In this document: piece after piece, positions 9,478 through 17,603 of the stretch
Layout of the letters: each line of letters opens with the position of its first letter
How positions within the stretch are numbered: the first letter of the stretch is position 1
Assembly (NCBI GenBank): GCA_947385955.1
Contig: CANDNA010000001.1
Span: 62,001 to 126,000, forward strand
Source: an uncultured Clostridia bacterium
GTDB lineage: Bacteria > Bacillota > Clostridia > Lachnospirales > Lachnospiraceae
DNA: 64,000 bases
Direction: 5' to 3'
Program-made: the position numbers and the translations under genes
The notes under the pieces: generated by a model
The model's database searches: none
The model's input: only the letters and a program-made list of their open reading frames with translations
What the model was told of the DNA's origin: nothing

Positions 9478-10190
9478 AACTTTTCACGCTCCATCTTCAT
9501 AATGCTCTCAATACACACAAAGTCATAGATATCATCAATTTCATAGTTCTGCCACCGTTCGATATAATAAGGCAGCATCTGATCCGTATAGATGGTATGG
9601 ACTTCCAGGAGTTTTTCAATCCGGATCAGATATCCTACCCCGTAAGGGAAGTACGCCCGGTCACACTGCTGTCTCTGATACACCGACGGGCCCTCTTTTA
9701 TATATGGTACCACCAATCCCTGCGGGCTGATTTTTTTTACGATGGAAGGATGTTCTCCATGCACCTCCCCTACCGAGATTACCCCGTCCTTTTCCGGATG
9801 CTCTGCGGCCAGAGTAATGATCTGATCGATGTCATCCTTCTTTCGCAGCGGAGATGTAGGCTCTAACAGCATCACATAATCAAACCTCTTTCCCTCCTTT
9901 TCCAGAAGTGAAATCGTATACTCCAGCACATCCATTGAAGACGTCCCATCCTGGGCCAGATGAGCCGGTCGAAGCGCCGGCACCGGATACCCAAAGCGCT
10001 CACTTACTCCGGCGATCTCCTCACTGTCAGTGGAAACAAACACTTCATCCAGATATCGGCTGCACCCTGCCTGCTTCAGTGTCCAGCCAATTAAAGGCAC
10101 CCCGTCCAATTCTTTTATATTTTTTCCCGGAAGTCCTTTCGAACCTCCCCTGGCTGTCACAACAGCCAGTATCTTATATCCCTGATACAT
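9474..10190 (-). CDS. CMP-nonulosonic (sialic-type) acid synthetase
   Basis: The ATG at 10190 has GGGGG eight bases upstream and is preferred over a TTG at 10208. The 238-residue protein has the CMP-sialate synthetase signature AVVTARGGSKGLPGKNIKEL, then VFVSTDSEEIAGVSERFGYP and VMLLEPTSPLRKKDDIDQII. These enzymes couple CTP to a nonulosonic acid (Neu5Ac, legionaminic or pseudaminic type) in the cytoplasm. With the NeuB-type synthase in the same operon it defines the pathway's end. Which acid is activated cannot be read from motifs alone. Confidence 0.88.
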   Translation of the reverse strand: MYQGYKILAVVTARGGSKGLPGKNIKELDGVPLIGWTLKQAGCSRYLDEVFVSTDSEEIAGVSERFGYPVPALRPAHLAQDGTSSMDVLEYTISLLEKEGKRFDYVMLLEPTSPLRKKDDIDQIITLAAEHPEKDGVISVGEVHGEHPSIVKKISPQGLVVPYIKEGPSVYQRQQCDRAYFPYGVGYLIRIEKLLEVHTIYTDQMLPYYIERWQNYEIDDIYDFVCIESIMKMEREKL

Positions 10191-10204
10191 CGTTTTGCCC
10201 CCAT

Positions 10205-10996
10205 TCAATTCCGGTCTTTTCGCAGCGCTTCATACAGTTCTTCCTTCCGGTCCTGCCATACGGGAAATCCATGACGGTATTCCCTGACCGCTTCAGGAGT
10301 AAGGCTCCATTCCAAAAGCCCCTCCTCCCCTGAAAGACTGCACAGCACAGTCCCTTCCGGACCGATCACACAGCTATCCCCTGTATACAAAAGTCCGTCC
10401 ATCGCCCCCACACAGTTCACAGCCAGTACATATACCTGATTTTCAACGGCCCTTGCCTGTAGCAGGCTCTTCCAGTGTCCGGCCCGTTTTTCCGGCCAGT
10501 TAGCCGCCACGATCAGCACCTGAGACTTATCAGACGCAATCCGGAAAATCTCCGGAAACCTCAGATCATAACATAAAAAAAGGCTGCAGGTCAGGCCATT
10601 AAGAGAAAAATAAGAAAGTTTACTGCCTCCCTGAAAATAAGCATCTTCTTTCATATAGGAAAAGGGATGGATTTTCACATAGTCTGAAAGGACTTCTCCG
10701 TTCTTCCCCACTACTGTATAATGGTTTTCCGATTTTTCCCCGCAGTCCTTTACCCAGCCAAAGCCCACTGCCATGTGATACCGCCGGGCACAGTCCCTCA
10801 TCCGCTTTATCGTCTGTTCGTCCTTTTCTTTTGTCACATCCGTATGCATGGAAAACCCGGTAAAGCTCATCTCCGGCAGCAGAAACAGATCTGCCCCATC
10901 TTTTCCCGCTCTTTCCATCTGTTTTTCTGCCTTTTTACAGTTGGTTTCTTTATCTTCCCAGCATATGGACATCTGATATAACGCTGCTTTTACCAC
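10205..10996 (-). CDS. Nitrilase-superfamily carbon-nitrogen hydrolase
   Basis: A GTG start at 10996 is chosen because AAGGAG lies nine bases upstream and the upstream gene stops at 11010. The 263-residue protein has the Glu-Lys-Cys triad in order: Glu in LLPEMSFTGFS, Lys in DYVKIHPFSYM, Cys in LFLCYDLRFPEIF. Family members hydrolyse or condense amides with small acyl groups. Inside this sugar operon it may remove or add an acyl or amide group on an amino sugar, or recycle an amide donor. That role is inference from position between the aminotransferase and CMP-synthetase genes. Confidence 0.8.
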   Translation of the reverse strand: MVKAALYQMSICWEDKETNCKKAEKQMERAGKDGADLFLLPEMSFTGFSMHTDVTKEKDEQTIKRMRDCARRYHMAVGFGWVKDCGEKSENHYTVVGKNGEVLSDYVKIHPFSYMKEDAYFQGGSKLSYFSLNGLTCSLFLCYDLRFPEIFRIASDKSQVLIVAANWPEKRAGHWKSLLQARAVENQVYVLAVNCVGAMDGLLYTGDSCVIGPEGTVLCSLSGEEGLLEWSLTPEAVREYRHGFPVWQDRKEELYEALRKDRN

Positions 10997-11009
10997 ACTT
11001 ACCCGCTCC

Positions 11010-12311
11010 TTAATTGTATTTTCTGAACACAGGCCGAATCTCCGGGCCTGAAAGGAACTGCCCTGCATCCCCGTTAAGCGCACTGCCATAGATACGCATG
11101 GCTTTTCTGGCGGCCTCCAGCGTCTTTTCTATCTCCAGGTCTGTATGCTCATAGGCTATGGCAATATAAGGCATCAAAATCCCTTCTTTGATCATTTCCT
11201 GTAAAAATATGGTCCGATAAGCAAAGGAAGGCGCTTTGTCTTTTCCGCAGATTACCAGGTTGGGGGAGCATGCCGCCCCTTCCAGATAAAAATACTCCTC
11301 CAGCTTTTCTTCCGCCGCTATCTCGGAAAGCCCTGTTACCATTTTTCTTCCCATTTCCCAGATATGGTCTGTCACACCCAGTTCCTTATATACTTCAATG
11401 GTCTCTAAAAGCGCTCCCAGACTGCTCATTTCCGCTCCATGAGTGGTGGAGATTAAAAATACCCGCTCCCTGCCAGGTGTCAGTCCTCCCAGATCCATGA
11501 TTTCCCGCCGACCTCCCAGGGCAGCCACGGAAAACCCGTTAGCCATACCCTTTCCAAATGTCACAAGATCCGGCTCCACTCCGTAGTATTTACATGCCCC
11601 CTGTAAATCCCATCGAAATCCGGTGATCATTTCATCCAGAATGTATACCACCCCATACTCTCTGCACAACTCCCCTGCCTTCTGCAGAAAATCACCTTCC
11701 GGCTCTTTTGTATCACAGGGTTCCATAATCAGGGCCGCTATCTCTCCTTTATACTGCTCGAACAGGTTCCTGACGGATTCTATGTCATTAAAGCTAAACT
11801 GCAGTGTCAGTTCCTTTATTTCCTCAGGGACGCCTGCATTCATTACCGTACTTCCGATAAACCAGTCGTCATAGGAAAAAAAGGCATGTTCCCTGCACCG
11901 GGCTATGTACTTTCTTCCGGTATAGGCCCTGGCCAGCTTAACCGCCGCTGTGGTCACCGTAGATCCGTTTTTGGCAAACTTCACCATATCCACCCAGGGA
12001 AAAAGCTCACACATAGCCTGCGCTGCCTCAACTTCCACCCTGGTAGCTTTTGTGGCTGTATTCCCGTTTCTGATCTGACGAATGGCCGCATCAGAAATCC
12101 GCTGATAATCATATCCCACTGTCACCGACCTGCACGCCATGCCATAATCAATATACTTATTTCCATCCACATCCCAGGTATAAACTCCCTTGCTCTTCTC
12201 GATCACCCTGGGGGCATTGGCCGGAAATACCTCATCACTTCTGCTGTAAGTATGGGCCCCTGCCGGTATCAGCCGGTGCGCCTTTTCTCCATATCTCTCA
12301 TTCTGACTCAT
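11010..12311 (-). CDS. Class III (glutamate-1-semialdehyde mutase-like) PLP aminotransferase
   Basis: The ATG at 12311 follows GGGTGG by eight bases; a GTG at 12323 sits too close to the upstream stop. The 433-residue protein has IPAGAHTYSRSDEVFP at the N-terminus, FAKNGSTVTTAAVKLARAYT, VYILDEMITGFRW with the PLP-binding Asp, and the Schiff-base Lys in DLVTFGKGMANGF. It matches HemL-like class III enzymes, but its place among sugar genes argues for amination or mutase chemistry on a sugar rather than haem synthesis, and no other tetrapyrrole gene is present. This enzyme type is not part of the classic sialic or legionaminic routes. Confidence 0.85.
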   Translation of the reverse strand: MSQNERYGEKAHRLIPAGAHTYSRSDEVFPANAPRVIEKSKGVYTWDVDGNKYIDYGMACRSVTVGYDYQRISDAAIRQIRNGNTATKATRVEVEAAQAMCELFPWVDMVKFAKNGSTVTTAAVKLARAYTGRKYIARCREHAFFSYDDWFIGSTVMNAGVPEEIKELTLQFSFNDIESVRNLFEQYKGEIAALIMEPCDTKEPEGDFLQKAGELCREYGVVYILDEMITGFRWDLQGACKYYGVEPDLVTFGKGMANGFSVAALGGRREIMDLGGLTPGRERVFLISTTHGAEMSSLGALLETIEVYKELGVTDHIWEMGRKMVTGLSEIAAEEKLEEYFYLEGAACSPNLVICGKDKAPSFAYRTIFLQEMIKEGILMPYIAIAYEHTDLEIEKTLEAARKAMRIYGSALNGDAGQFLSGPEIRPVFRKYN

Positions 12312-12325
12312 ACGCTTTTCCACCC

Positions 12326-13294
12326 TTATTCTTTCTCTATCCTGTCTATCAACCTCAGGATCTCCTGATCCTCTTCAAATCCGTACACCGGCGTCTTCCC
12401 CGAAAGCACCGTCAGGAACTCTTCGATTTCCCGCTCATAAGCTGCCTCGTTGATCACTTCCGCATATCCCGGCTGCTGTACCTGTTCTCCTGCCTGCACC
12501 TGTTCCAGCGCCCCGGTGCTCAGATTTTTTTCATACAGGAGATCCGGCCGGCCTTCCCATCTCAGATACAGCCCCTCATGGAACACTTCCAGCCGCCTTA
12601 CCGCCTGTCTGCTGACCACATCCACTGTGAGATTTCCCACGCTTCCTCCCTCATGCTCTAACTGAATCAGGTAAGTATCGGCAAAGTCCAGGGAAAGTTC
12701 TGTCAGCTTTCGTCTGACCACATGCACCGCTTTGATCTTTCCAAATGCATTCTGAATCCAGGGCATCTCAATAGCCAGAAATTCCCGGCACCCGTTGGTT
12801 CTCCTCTGACTGACAAAAAAGTCCTTCAGGTTATCCCAGGGATGCCAGTCGGGCAGATACTGCCCCACATGGTACTGATAGGCGCAAGGCTTCCCGCTTT
12901 CCTTTACCCTCTTTTCTATGTACTGCATTTCTGCCCGGTACAGAGGCGTAGAAGATAAAAACAGCACTTTTCCCCTCTCCCTGGCCAGTTTCCGGTTTTC
13001 CTCATACAAATCATCCACCAGATTAATTTCCGAAAACACATGCCAGTTTCGTAAAAGACACTCTTTGATCAGGATGCCGTGAAACTGGGGCGGAGTACAG
13101 ACAAAGGCACAGTCCTGACGGTCCTTTATCTCTTCCAGGGAATGATACCCTCTTATCCCGTATTCTTCTGTCACAGCTCTGACCCGCTCAGGGTTTTGGT
13201 CCACTCCTGTGATCACTGCATCCGGCAGCATCTTTTGTAACAGCCTGATCCGCCTTTTCCCCATAGAACCCAGGCCAATCACACAAAAATTCAT
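12326..13294 (-). CDS. Gfo/Idh/MocA family oxidoreductase (copy 2)
   Basis: The 322-residue protein has the NAD(P) loop FCVIGLGSMGKRRIRLLQKM, then CAFVCTPPQFHGILIKEC and a substrate domain with GQYLPDWHPWDNLKDFFV and NGCREFLAIEMPWI. It is a paralogue of copy 1, and the operon keeps both on either side of the aminotransferase, nitrilase and CMP-synthetase block. Paired Gfo/Idh enzymes often perform linked oxidation and reduction at neighbouring carbons, for instance to set up amination or invert a centre. Substrate not identifiable. Confidence 0.85.
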   Translation of the reverse strand: MNFCVIGLGSMGKRRIRLLQKMLPDAVITGVDQNPERVRAVTEEYGIRGYHSLEEIKDRQDCAFVCTPPQFHGILIKECLLRNWHVFSEINLVDDLYEENRKLARERGKVLFLSSTPLYRAEMQYIEKRVKESGKPCAYQYHVGQYLPDWHPWDNLKDFFVSQRRTNGCREFLAIEMPWIQNAFGKIKAVHVVRRKLTELSLDFADTYLIQLEHEGGSVGNLTVDVVSRQAVRRLEVFHEGLYLRWEGRPDLLYEKNLSTGALEQVQAGEQVQQPGYAEVINEAAYEREIEEFLTVLSGKTPVYGFEEDQEILRLIDRIEKE

Positions 13295-13312
13295 TTTCCC
13301 TGCCTCCCATTT

Positions 13313-14731
13313 CTACAGAGCTTCTGTCACCAGTTCTGCAATTCGTTGGATCTTTTCCCGATCCATCTCCCAGGTGGTAGGCAGATTAATTCCCATATGA
13401 GAGATTTTTCTGCTCACCCGGCACACCTCTGCATATCCGCTGTACAACTCCATTTCACTTAAAGGGATAAAAAATGCCCTGGCATCCACGCCGGTCTCTT
13501 TCAAATGCTTAAGTACAGCATCCCTCCTGTCCTCTGCCACCAGGATGGATACCAGCCATGCAATCTTCTTTCTGCCTTTCAAATCATCCCTTTGTAATAT
13601 AACACCTTTTATTCCCTGAAATGCCTGACGATACATCTTCTCCACTTCAGTGCGCCATTTTAAGATTTCATCAATCCGCTCTACCTGCGCCGTCCCGATG
13701 GCCGCCTGCAGGTTGGTCATCCTGTAATTAAATCCTACCACTTCATGATAATATTTTCTTTCTTTGCTCATTCCGTGATCCCGCAGGATACGCATTCTTT
13801 CATACAGCCCTTTATCGTTTGTTACACACATGCCCCCTTCTCCGGTAGTCACCACCTTGTTCCCAAAAAAGGAAAAGCAGGAAATAATACCATAGGTCCC
13901 TGTTTTTTTTCCATTCCACTCTGCCCCGTGAGCTTCCGCACAGTCCTCTATCAGATACAGACCGTGTCTTTTTGCCATCTCACACAACCGCCCCATATCA
14001 CAGGGCTGTCCATATATATGAACCGGTATCACCGCCTTTGTCCGCTCTGTCACTGCCCGCTCTGCCGCTTCCGGATCCATACACCAGCTTTCCTCTTCCA
14101 GATCCACGATCACCGGCTTCGCTCCGGTATACAACACTGCGTTGATGGTAGCCGCAAAGGTTAAATCCGGCACGATTACTTCATCCCCTGTTCCAATCCC
14201 CAGCGCTGCCAGCGCCAGATGCAGGGCCGTGGTTCCGTTGGAAGTGGCCACTCCGTATCCTGTCCCGCACCAGGCCGAAAATCCTTCCTCAAACCGGCTC
14301 AGGTATTTACCCGTACTGGAAATCCAGGTGGATAAAAACGCGTCCATCAGATATTTATATTCATTCCCGCTGAGCTGAGGCTGCGCCAGAGAAATATGTA
14401 TGTTTTCGTTGTACTCTCCATAGTCCACCGGCTTCCCGTTTTCATCCACAATCGGCACGATCCGCACTGCATAATTGAATTTCTTTTGGATCTCTTCTGC
14501 TTTTTCCCTGGTGGATGCATAGACGAAATCTTTCTTCATATAATCCTGAATCGGTTCATTCAACCCGTATCCTTCCAGCAGCAGCCTGCGGATATCTCCA
14601 TCTGTCACTATGCCGCTGAGCCTTCCCTCATCATCCACAATAAAGGCGGTCCCTTTTCCGTTTTTCTCTATGCACACCATCACTTCTCTGATCGTAGCTC
14701 TGTGACTGCACAGCAGTTTTTCTGCCCTCAT
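13313..14731 (-). CDS. CBS-domain pair fused to DegT/DnrJ/EryC1 aminotransferase
   Basis: The ATG at 14731 overlaps the upstream stop (ATGA). Residues 1-115 form two CBS repeats (GTAFIVDDEGRLSGIVTDGD; VRIVPIVDENGKPVDYG). Residues 125-472 are a fold-type-I sugar aminotransferase: STGKYLSRFEEGF, ATSNGTTALHLALAALGIG, LIEDCAEAHGAEW, and FFGNKVVTTGEGG with the PLP Lys. Sugar aminotransferases are normally about 370 residues without CBS domains. CBS pairs usually sense adenine nucleotides or SAM. In Campylobacter legionaminate synthesis a CBS pair is fused to a nucleotidyltransferase (PtmE), so this placement on an aminotransferase is unusual. Confidence 0.9.
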   Translation of the reverse strand: MRAEKLLCSHRATIREVMVCIEKNGKGTAFIVDDEGRLSGIVTDGDIRRLLLEGYGLNEPIQDYMKKDFVYASTREKAEEIQKKFNYAVRIVPIVDENGKPVDYGEYNENIHISLAQPQLSGNEYKYLMDAFLSTWISSTGKYLSRFEEGFSAWCGTGYGVATSNGTTALHLALAALGIGTGDEVIVPDLTFAATINAVLYTGAKPVIVDLEEESWCMDPEAAERAVTERTKAVIPVHIYGQPCDMGRLCEMAKRHGLYLIEDCAEAHGAEWNGKKTGTYGIISCFSFFGNKVVTTGEGGMCVTNDKGLYERMRILRDHGMSKERKYYHEVVGFNYRMTNLQAAIGTAQVERIDEILKWRTEVEKMYRQAFQGIKGVILQRDDLKGRKKIAWLVSILVAEDRRDAVLKHLKETGVDARAFFIPLSEMELYSGYAEVCRVSRKISHMGINLPTTWEMDREKIQRIAELVTEAL

Positions 14732-15615
14732 ATCTTTTCCCCATCCTTTTGCCGTCGCTGCCATCCTGTCAGCGCTGCGCTTTGTAAGATTTCCTTCATG
14801 TCTCCAACGGTTTCCAATGTTATGGGTATCTTTCTGTCATACAGTTCCTTCCATGCCTTTACGATGCTGCCCTCTTCTCTGAGCGGCTGATGGGCATCCC
14901 ATTTCCCATCATTGTCACTTATATGGAGCCATCTGGCATGTGCTCCTAATTTTCTGCATTCTTCCCTATAATCAAGTCCCAGGGTATGACAGGATACATG
15001 CAGGTGTCCCAGATCCAGAAGCAGCCGGAATGTAAGCTGCTCTTTCATCCTCATAATCGACTTATAGTCTGTCATCATCATCAGGTTGCGCCCGCCAAAA
15101 ACCCGGTAATTCTCTCCACTCAGTACGTTATTCTCCAGGAACAGGGTAATACCAGCCCCTTCACACAACCCATCAATCTGCCGGTACGCCCTGATGAACC
15201 GTTCATAGGCGGCTTCTTCTTCATAGACTACCTCACCCTGGAGCCGTTTCCCGATTTCCCCGACCCCTATCCGGGTCAGAAATCCGGCATGTACGGACAA
15301 TGTCCTGCAGCCGATCCGCTTTAACAGGCCAATGCATTTCACATAGTGTTCTATCGACTGCTGATAAATTTCATCATCACAGGAAGCCAGGTTGACCACA
15401 AACGGCTCCTCCGGCGGTGGAAAATAGGCATGGCAGGCATAGGTCAGTCCGTATTGCCTCCCAAAATTCAGCAAATCCTGTTCTATGGTTTCATAGTAGT
15501 CTGTCCCACCTGAAAGCTCGATATGGCGAATACCTGACTCTGCCAGTTTTTTTATGATGTCCCCTATTCTGCATGGCTTTTTCTCCCTCAGACAGGAGCT
15601 TGATATATAAAGCAT
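14728..15615 (-). CDS. Sugar-phosphate isomerase/epimerase-like TIM-barrel protein
   Basis: The 295-residue protein has the xylose-isomerase-like TIM pattern: IRHIELSGGTDYYETI, YGLTYACHAYFPPPEEPFV, CRTLSVHAGFLTRIG, ITLFLENNVL, FRLLLDLGHLHVSCHT, ARWLHISDNDGKWDAHQ and IPITLETVG. The His, Glu and Asp residues at strand ends (CHAY, SVHAG, FLENN, LDLGHLH, HISDNDG) fit a divalent-metal site. It could epimerise or isomerise a ketose or hexose precursor feeding the NeuB-type synthase. It couples to the CBS-aminotransferase gene by ATGA and follows the TylF-like gene by 2 nt. Confidence 0.8.
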   Translation of the reverse strand: MLYISSSCLREKKPCRIGDIIKKLAESGIRHIELSGGTDYYETIEQDLLNFGRQYGLTYACHAYFPPPEEPFVVNLASCDDEIYQQSIEHYVKCIGLLKRIGCRTLSVHAGFLTRIGVGEIGKRLQGEVVYEEEAAYERFIRAYRQIDGLCEGAGITLFLENNVLSGENYRVFGGRNLMMMTDYKSIMRMKEQLTFRLLLDLGHLHVSCHTLGLDYREECRKLGAHARWLHISDNDGKWDAHQPLREEGSIVKAWKELYDRKIPITLETVGDMKEILQSAALTGWQRRQKDGEKI

Positions 15616-15617
15616 AC

Positions 15618-16475
15618 TTACCTCTTCTGAATTGCTATACTATGATGATCCCCTACCGGGAACGGCAGGATCGTAGGATCGGTTTCTGTTATAAAATCTC
15701 TCAAAGCTGCATTGACGCCTTCATATCCCTGTGTGAAATAATCATGAACCATAATAATCCCGCCCTGTATCAAAAGTGGATAAAAAAACCTCAACCCTTC
15801 TAAAGTCGGTTTATACAGATCCATATCCAGATTCACAAAACAAAACGATTCTTCTATCCCATTGGCCGATTCCGGGAAGTACCCTTTCCTGATGATACAG
15901 TTCTCCGGATATTTCATTTTATTCAGGACCAGCTCTTCCGAAGTAAGACACAAATCTCCCTTCGCTGCCTCTGAAAATCCGTACGCTTTCTCATACTTTA
16001 CATCCCTTTCATCAAACCCGGTAAATGTATCAAACAAATATAGCCTGGAATCAGGAAAGCTCTCATTGATTACTTTTGCAAACTCTCCCTGAAAAACACC
16101 TGCTTCCGCAACACAGATATCAGGCGCAAAACCGGAATTGCTCCGGATAATGGTTGCATAATCCTGCACAAAAGACTCTCTCGCCCGGATTTTATACTCC
16201 ACATAGGAGGTATTGATTCTGTTTTCAGGTACCACCCCCCCCTTTATATCCAATAGCTGCTGTCTGATAGCCTCCATCGCCGTCAAAGACACGATAATAA
16301 TTTCATCCCATTGATACTGTCCTATCTCCCCGGGGGAAATAACCGGGGTATGATCCAACTCTGTGCCCCATTTTGCCGGGTCATTGTCACAGTAAGCCAC
16401 GATATGATACCGCTTTTTTATTTCATCATAATATTCCTGGCTTGACACTGCTGCTCCAAATACAATAGCGTTCAT
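15618..16475 (-). CDS. TylF/MycF-like sugar O-methyltransferase with N-terminal Rossmann-like module
   Basis: The ATG at 16475 has GGGAGG five bases upstream. Residues 1-90 are the recurring nucleotide-fold module (NAIVFGAAVSSQEYYDEI, VAYCDNDPAKWG, DEIIIVSLT). Residues 95-285 match macrocin-type O-methyltransferases: VAEAGVFQGEFAKVIN at 122-137, LYLFDTFTGFDERD, FVNLDMDLYKPTLEGLRFFY and MVHDYF. Such enzymes O-methylate sugar hydroxyls using SAM and a metal. A G8 run lies at codons 78-81, so slippage would truncate the protein before its catalytic domain. Confidence 0.85.
   Translation of the reverse strand: MNAIVFGAAVSSQEYYDEIKKRYHIVAYCDNDPAKWGTELDHTPVISPGEIGQYQWDEIIIVSLTAMEAIRQQLLDIKGGVVPENRINTSYVEYKIRARESFVQDYATIIRSNSGFAPDICVAEAGVFQGEFAKVINESFPDSRLYLFDTFTGFDERDVKYEKAYGFSEAAKGDLCLTSEELVLNKMKYPENCIIRKGYFPESANGIEESFCFVNLDMDLYKPTLEGLRFFYPLLIQGGIIMVHDYFTQGYEGVNAALRDFITETDPTILPFPVGDHHSIAIQKR
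16235..16242. repeat. Eight-base homopolymer (G8 on coding strand) in TylF-like methyltransferase
   Basis: C8 on the plus strand, G8 in the sense strand encoding the Lys-Gly-Gly-Val linker between the Rossmann-like module and the methyltransferase domain. In the present sequence the frame is open. Confidence 0.9.
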
Positions 16476-16525
16476 AGAGGCCTCCCAAACTCTGTCCATT
16501 TTCTCCTGTTCACATCTTCCGTGCT

Positions 16526-17572
16526 CTAAAGCTCAATGATCTGATTCCTGTCATATGATTTTCCGGCTCTTTTCCCCACTATGCTGTCATAATAAAGCGC
16601 CGATATCCCGGCCCCGCCGGTTCGTTTGGCTGTTATATTTTCTTCTGTAAAAAATTCTCCTGCCCTGATCTCTGTGCCTGCCACCAGGCATTTCTGCAGT
16701 GATCTCCTGGTTCCCTGCTCCGAACAGGTGGGCGTCTTGACATTGCTGCCCAGATAGGCTTCCACTTTCCGTATCTCCATAACCAGGCGCTTTAACTCTT
16801 CCGGCGTCACTGACGCCCTGTGGTCCGGTCCCTCCATCCCTTTGTCCAGCGTAAAGTGCTTTTCGATCACCTTCGCACCGGCTGCTACCGCATAGGGCGC
16901 CGCCCCCACTCCCTGAGAATGATCCGAATACCCCACCAGAATTGGAAATTCCTCCTGAAATGTCCGGATTACCCGCAGATTTGCCTCCTCATCCCGGATA
17001 GGATAATTCGCCGTACACTGCAGCAGTATCACATCCTGGTTCACCGGGGCGATCGCCTCCAGCGCCAGCCTTACTTCTTCCAGATAGCACATCCCGGCGG
17101 AAAGGATCATCGGCCTGCCTTTCGCTGCCACCTGGCGCAGAAACTGTATATTGGTCACGTCGGTGGCAGCCACCTTAAAAGCCGCAACCTCCAATTCCTC
17201 CAGTTCTTCCAGGCTCACCCGTTCAAAGGGTGTGGAAAGGAACAGGATCTGCTTCTTTTTACAGTAATCCATCAACTCTTCTGTCTCTTTTTTTCCCACT
17301 TCCAGCCGCCGAAGCATGTCGTACTGAGATTCTCCCCTGTCTGTAGTCACTTTCTGATAAGGCGCTTTTTCCAGATCTTTTAAGATCAGATGCTCTGCCT
17401 TAAAAGTCTGGAATTTCACCGCATCGACCCCTGCCTCTGCAGCCACGTCAATCATTTCCCGTGCCAGGCCCATATCTCCATTGTGATTGACACCGGCTTC
17501 CGCTATGATAAATGTCCGCTCTTTTTCCGAGATCATCCGATCCCCTATTTTAATTTCCTGGTGAAACTGCAT
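16526..17572 (-). CDS. NeuB-family nonulosonic acid synthase
   Basis: The ATG at 17572 follows AGAGGGC and gives the usual family N-terminus ahead of TFIIAEAGVNHNGDMGLA. The 348-residue protein has a TIM-barrel domain (VDAVKFQTFKAEHLI, FLSTPFERVSLEELE, MILSAGMCYLEEVRLAL, VILLQCTANYPI, VGYSDHSQGVGAAPYAVA, VIEKHFTLDK, GPDHRASVTPEEL). It ends in a SAF antifreeze-like cap (CLVAGTEIRAGEFFTEENI). Family members condense phosphoenolpyruvate with a six-carbon amino-sugar aldose to form sialic, legionaminic or related acids. The usual enzymes that make those aldoses are not in the window, so the substrate is open. Confidence 0.92.
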   Translation of the reverse strand: MQFHQEIKIGDRMISEKERTFIIAEAGVNHNGDMGLAREMIDVAAEAGVDAVKFQTFKAEHLILKDLEKAPYQKVTTDRGESQYDMLRRLEVGKKETEELMDYCKKKQILFLSTPFERVSLEELEELEVAAFKVAATDVTNIQFLRQVAAKGRPMILSAGMCYLEEVRLALEAIAPVNQDVILLQCTANYPIRDEEANLRVIRTFQEEFPILVGYSDHSQGVGAAPYAVAAGAKVIEKHFTLDKGMEGPDHRASVTPEELKRLVMEIRKVEAYLGSNVKTPTCSEQGTRRSLQKCLVAGTEIRAGEFFTEENITAKRTGGAGISALYYDSIVGKRAGKSYDRNQIIEL

Positions 17573-17603
17573 AACTGCCCTCTTTCCCTTCCGATCTGAC
17601 AAA

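Noticed and set aside
9731..9738. A8/T8 runs in coding sequence, such as in the CMP-sugar synthetase gene
   Set aside because: A and T runs of this length are common in this A/T-moderate genome and encode Lys-Lys or Phe-Phe without an alternative-frame effect worth noting.
11010..12311. Glutamate-1-semialdehyde aminomutase for haem synthesis
   Set aside because: No other tetrapyrrole gene is nearby and the gene is embedded in the glycan operon; the HemL-like fold is shared by other class III enzymes.
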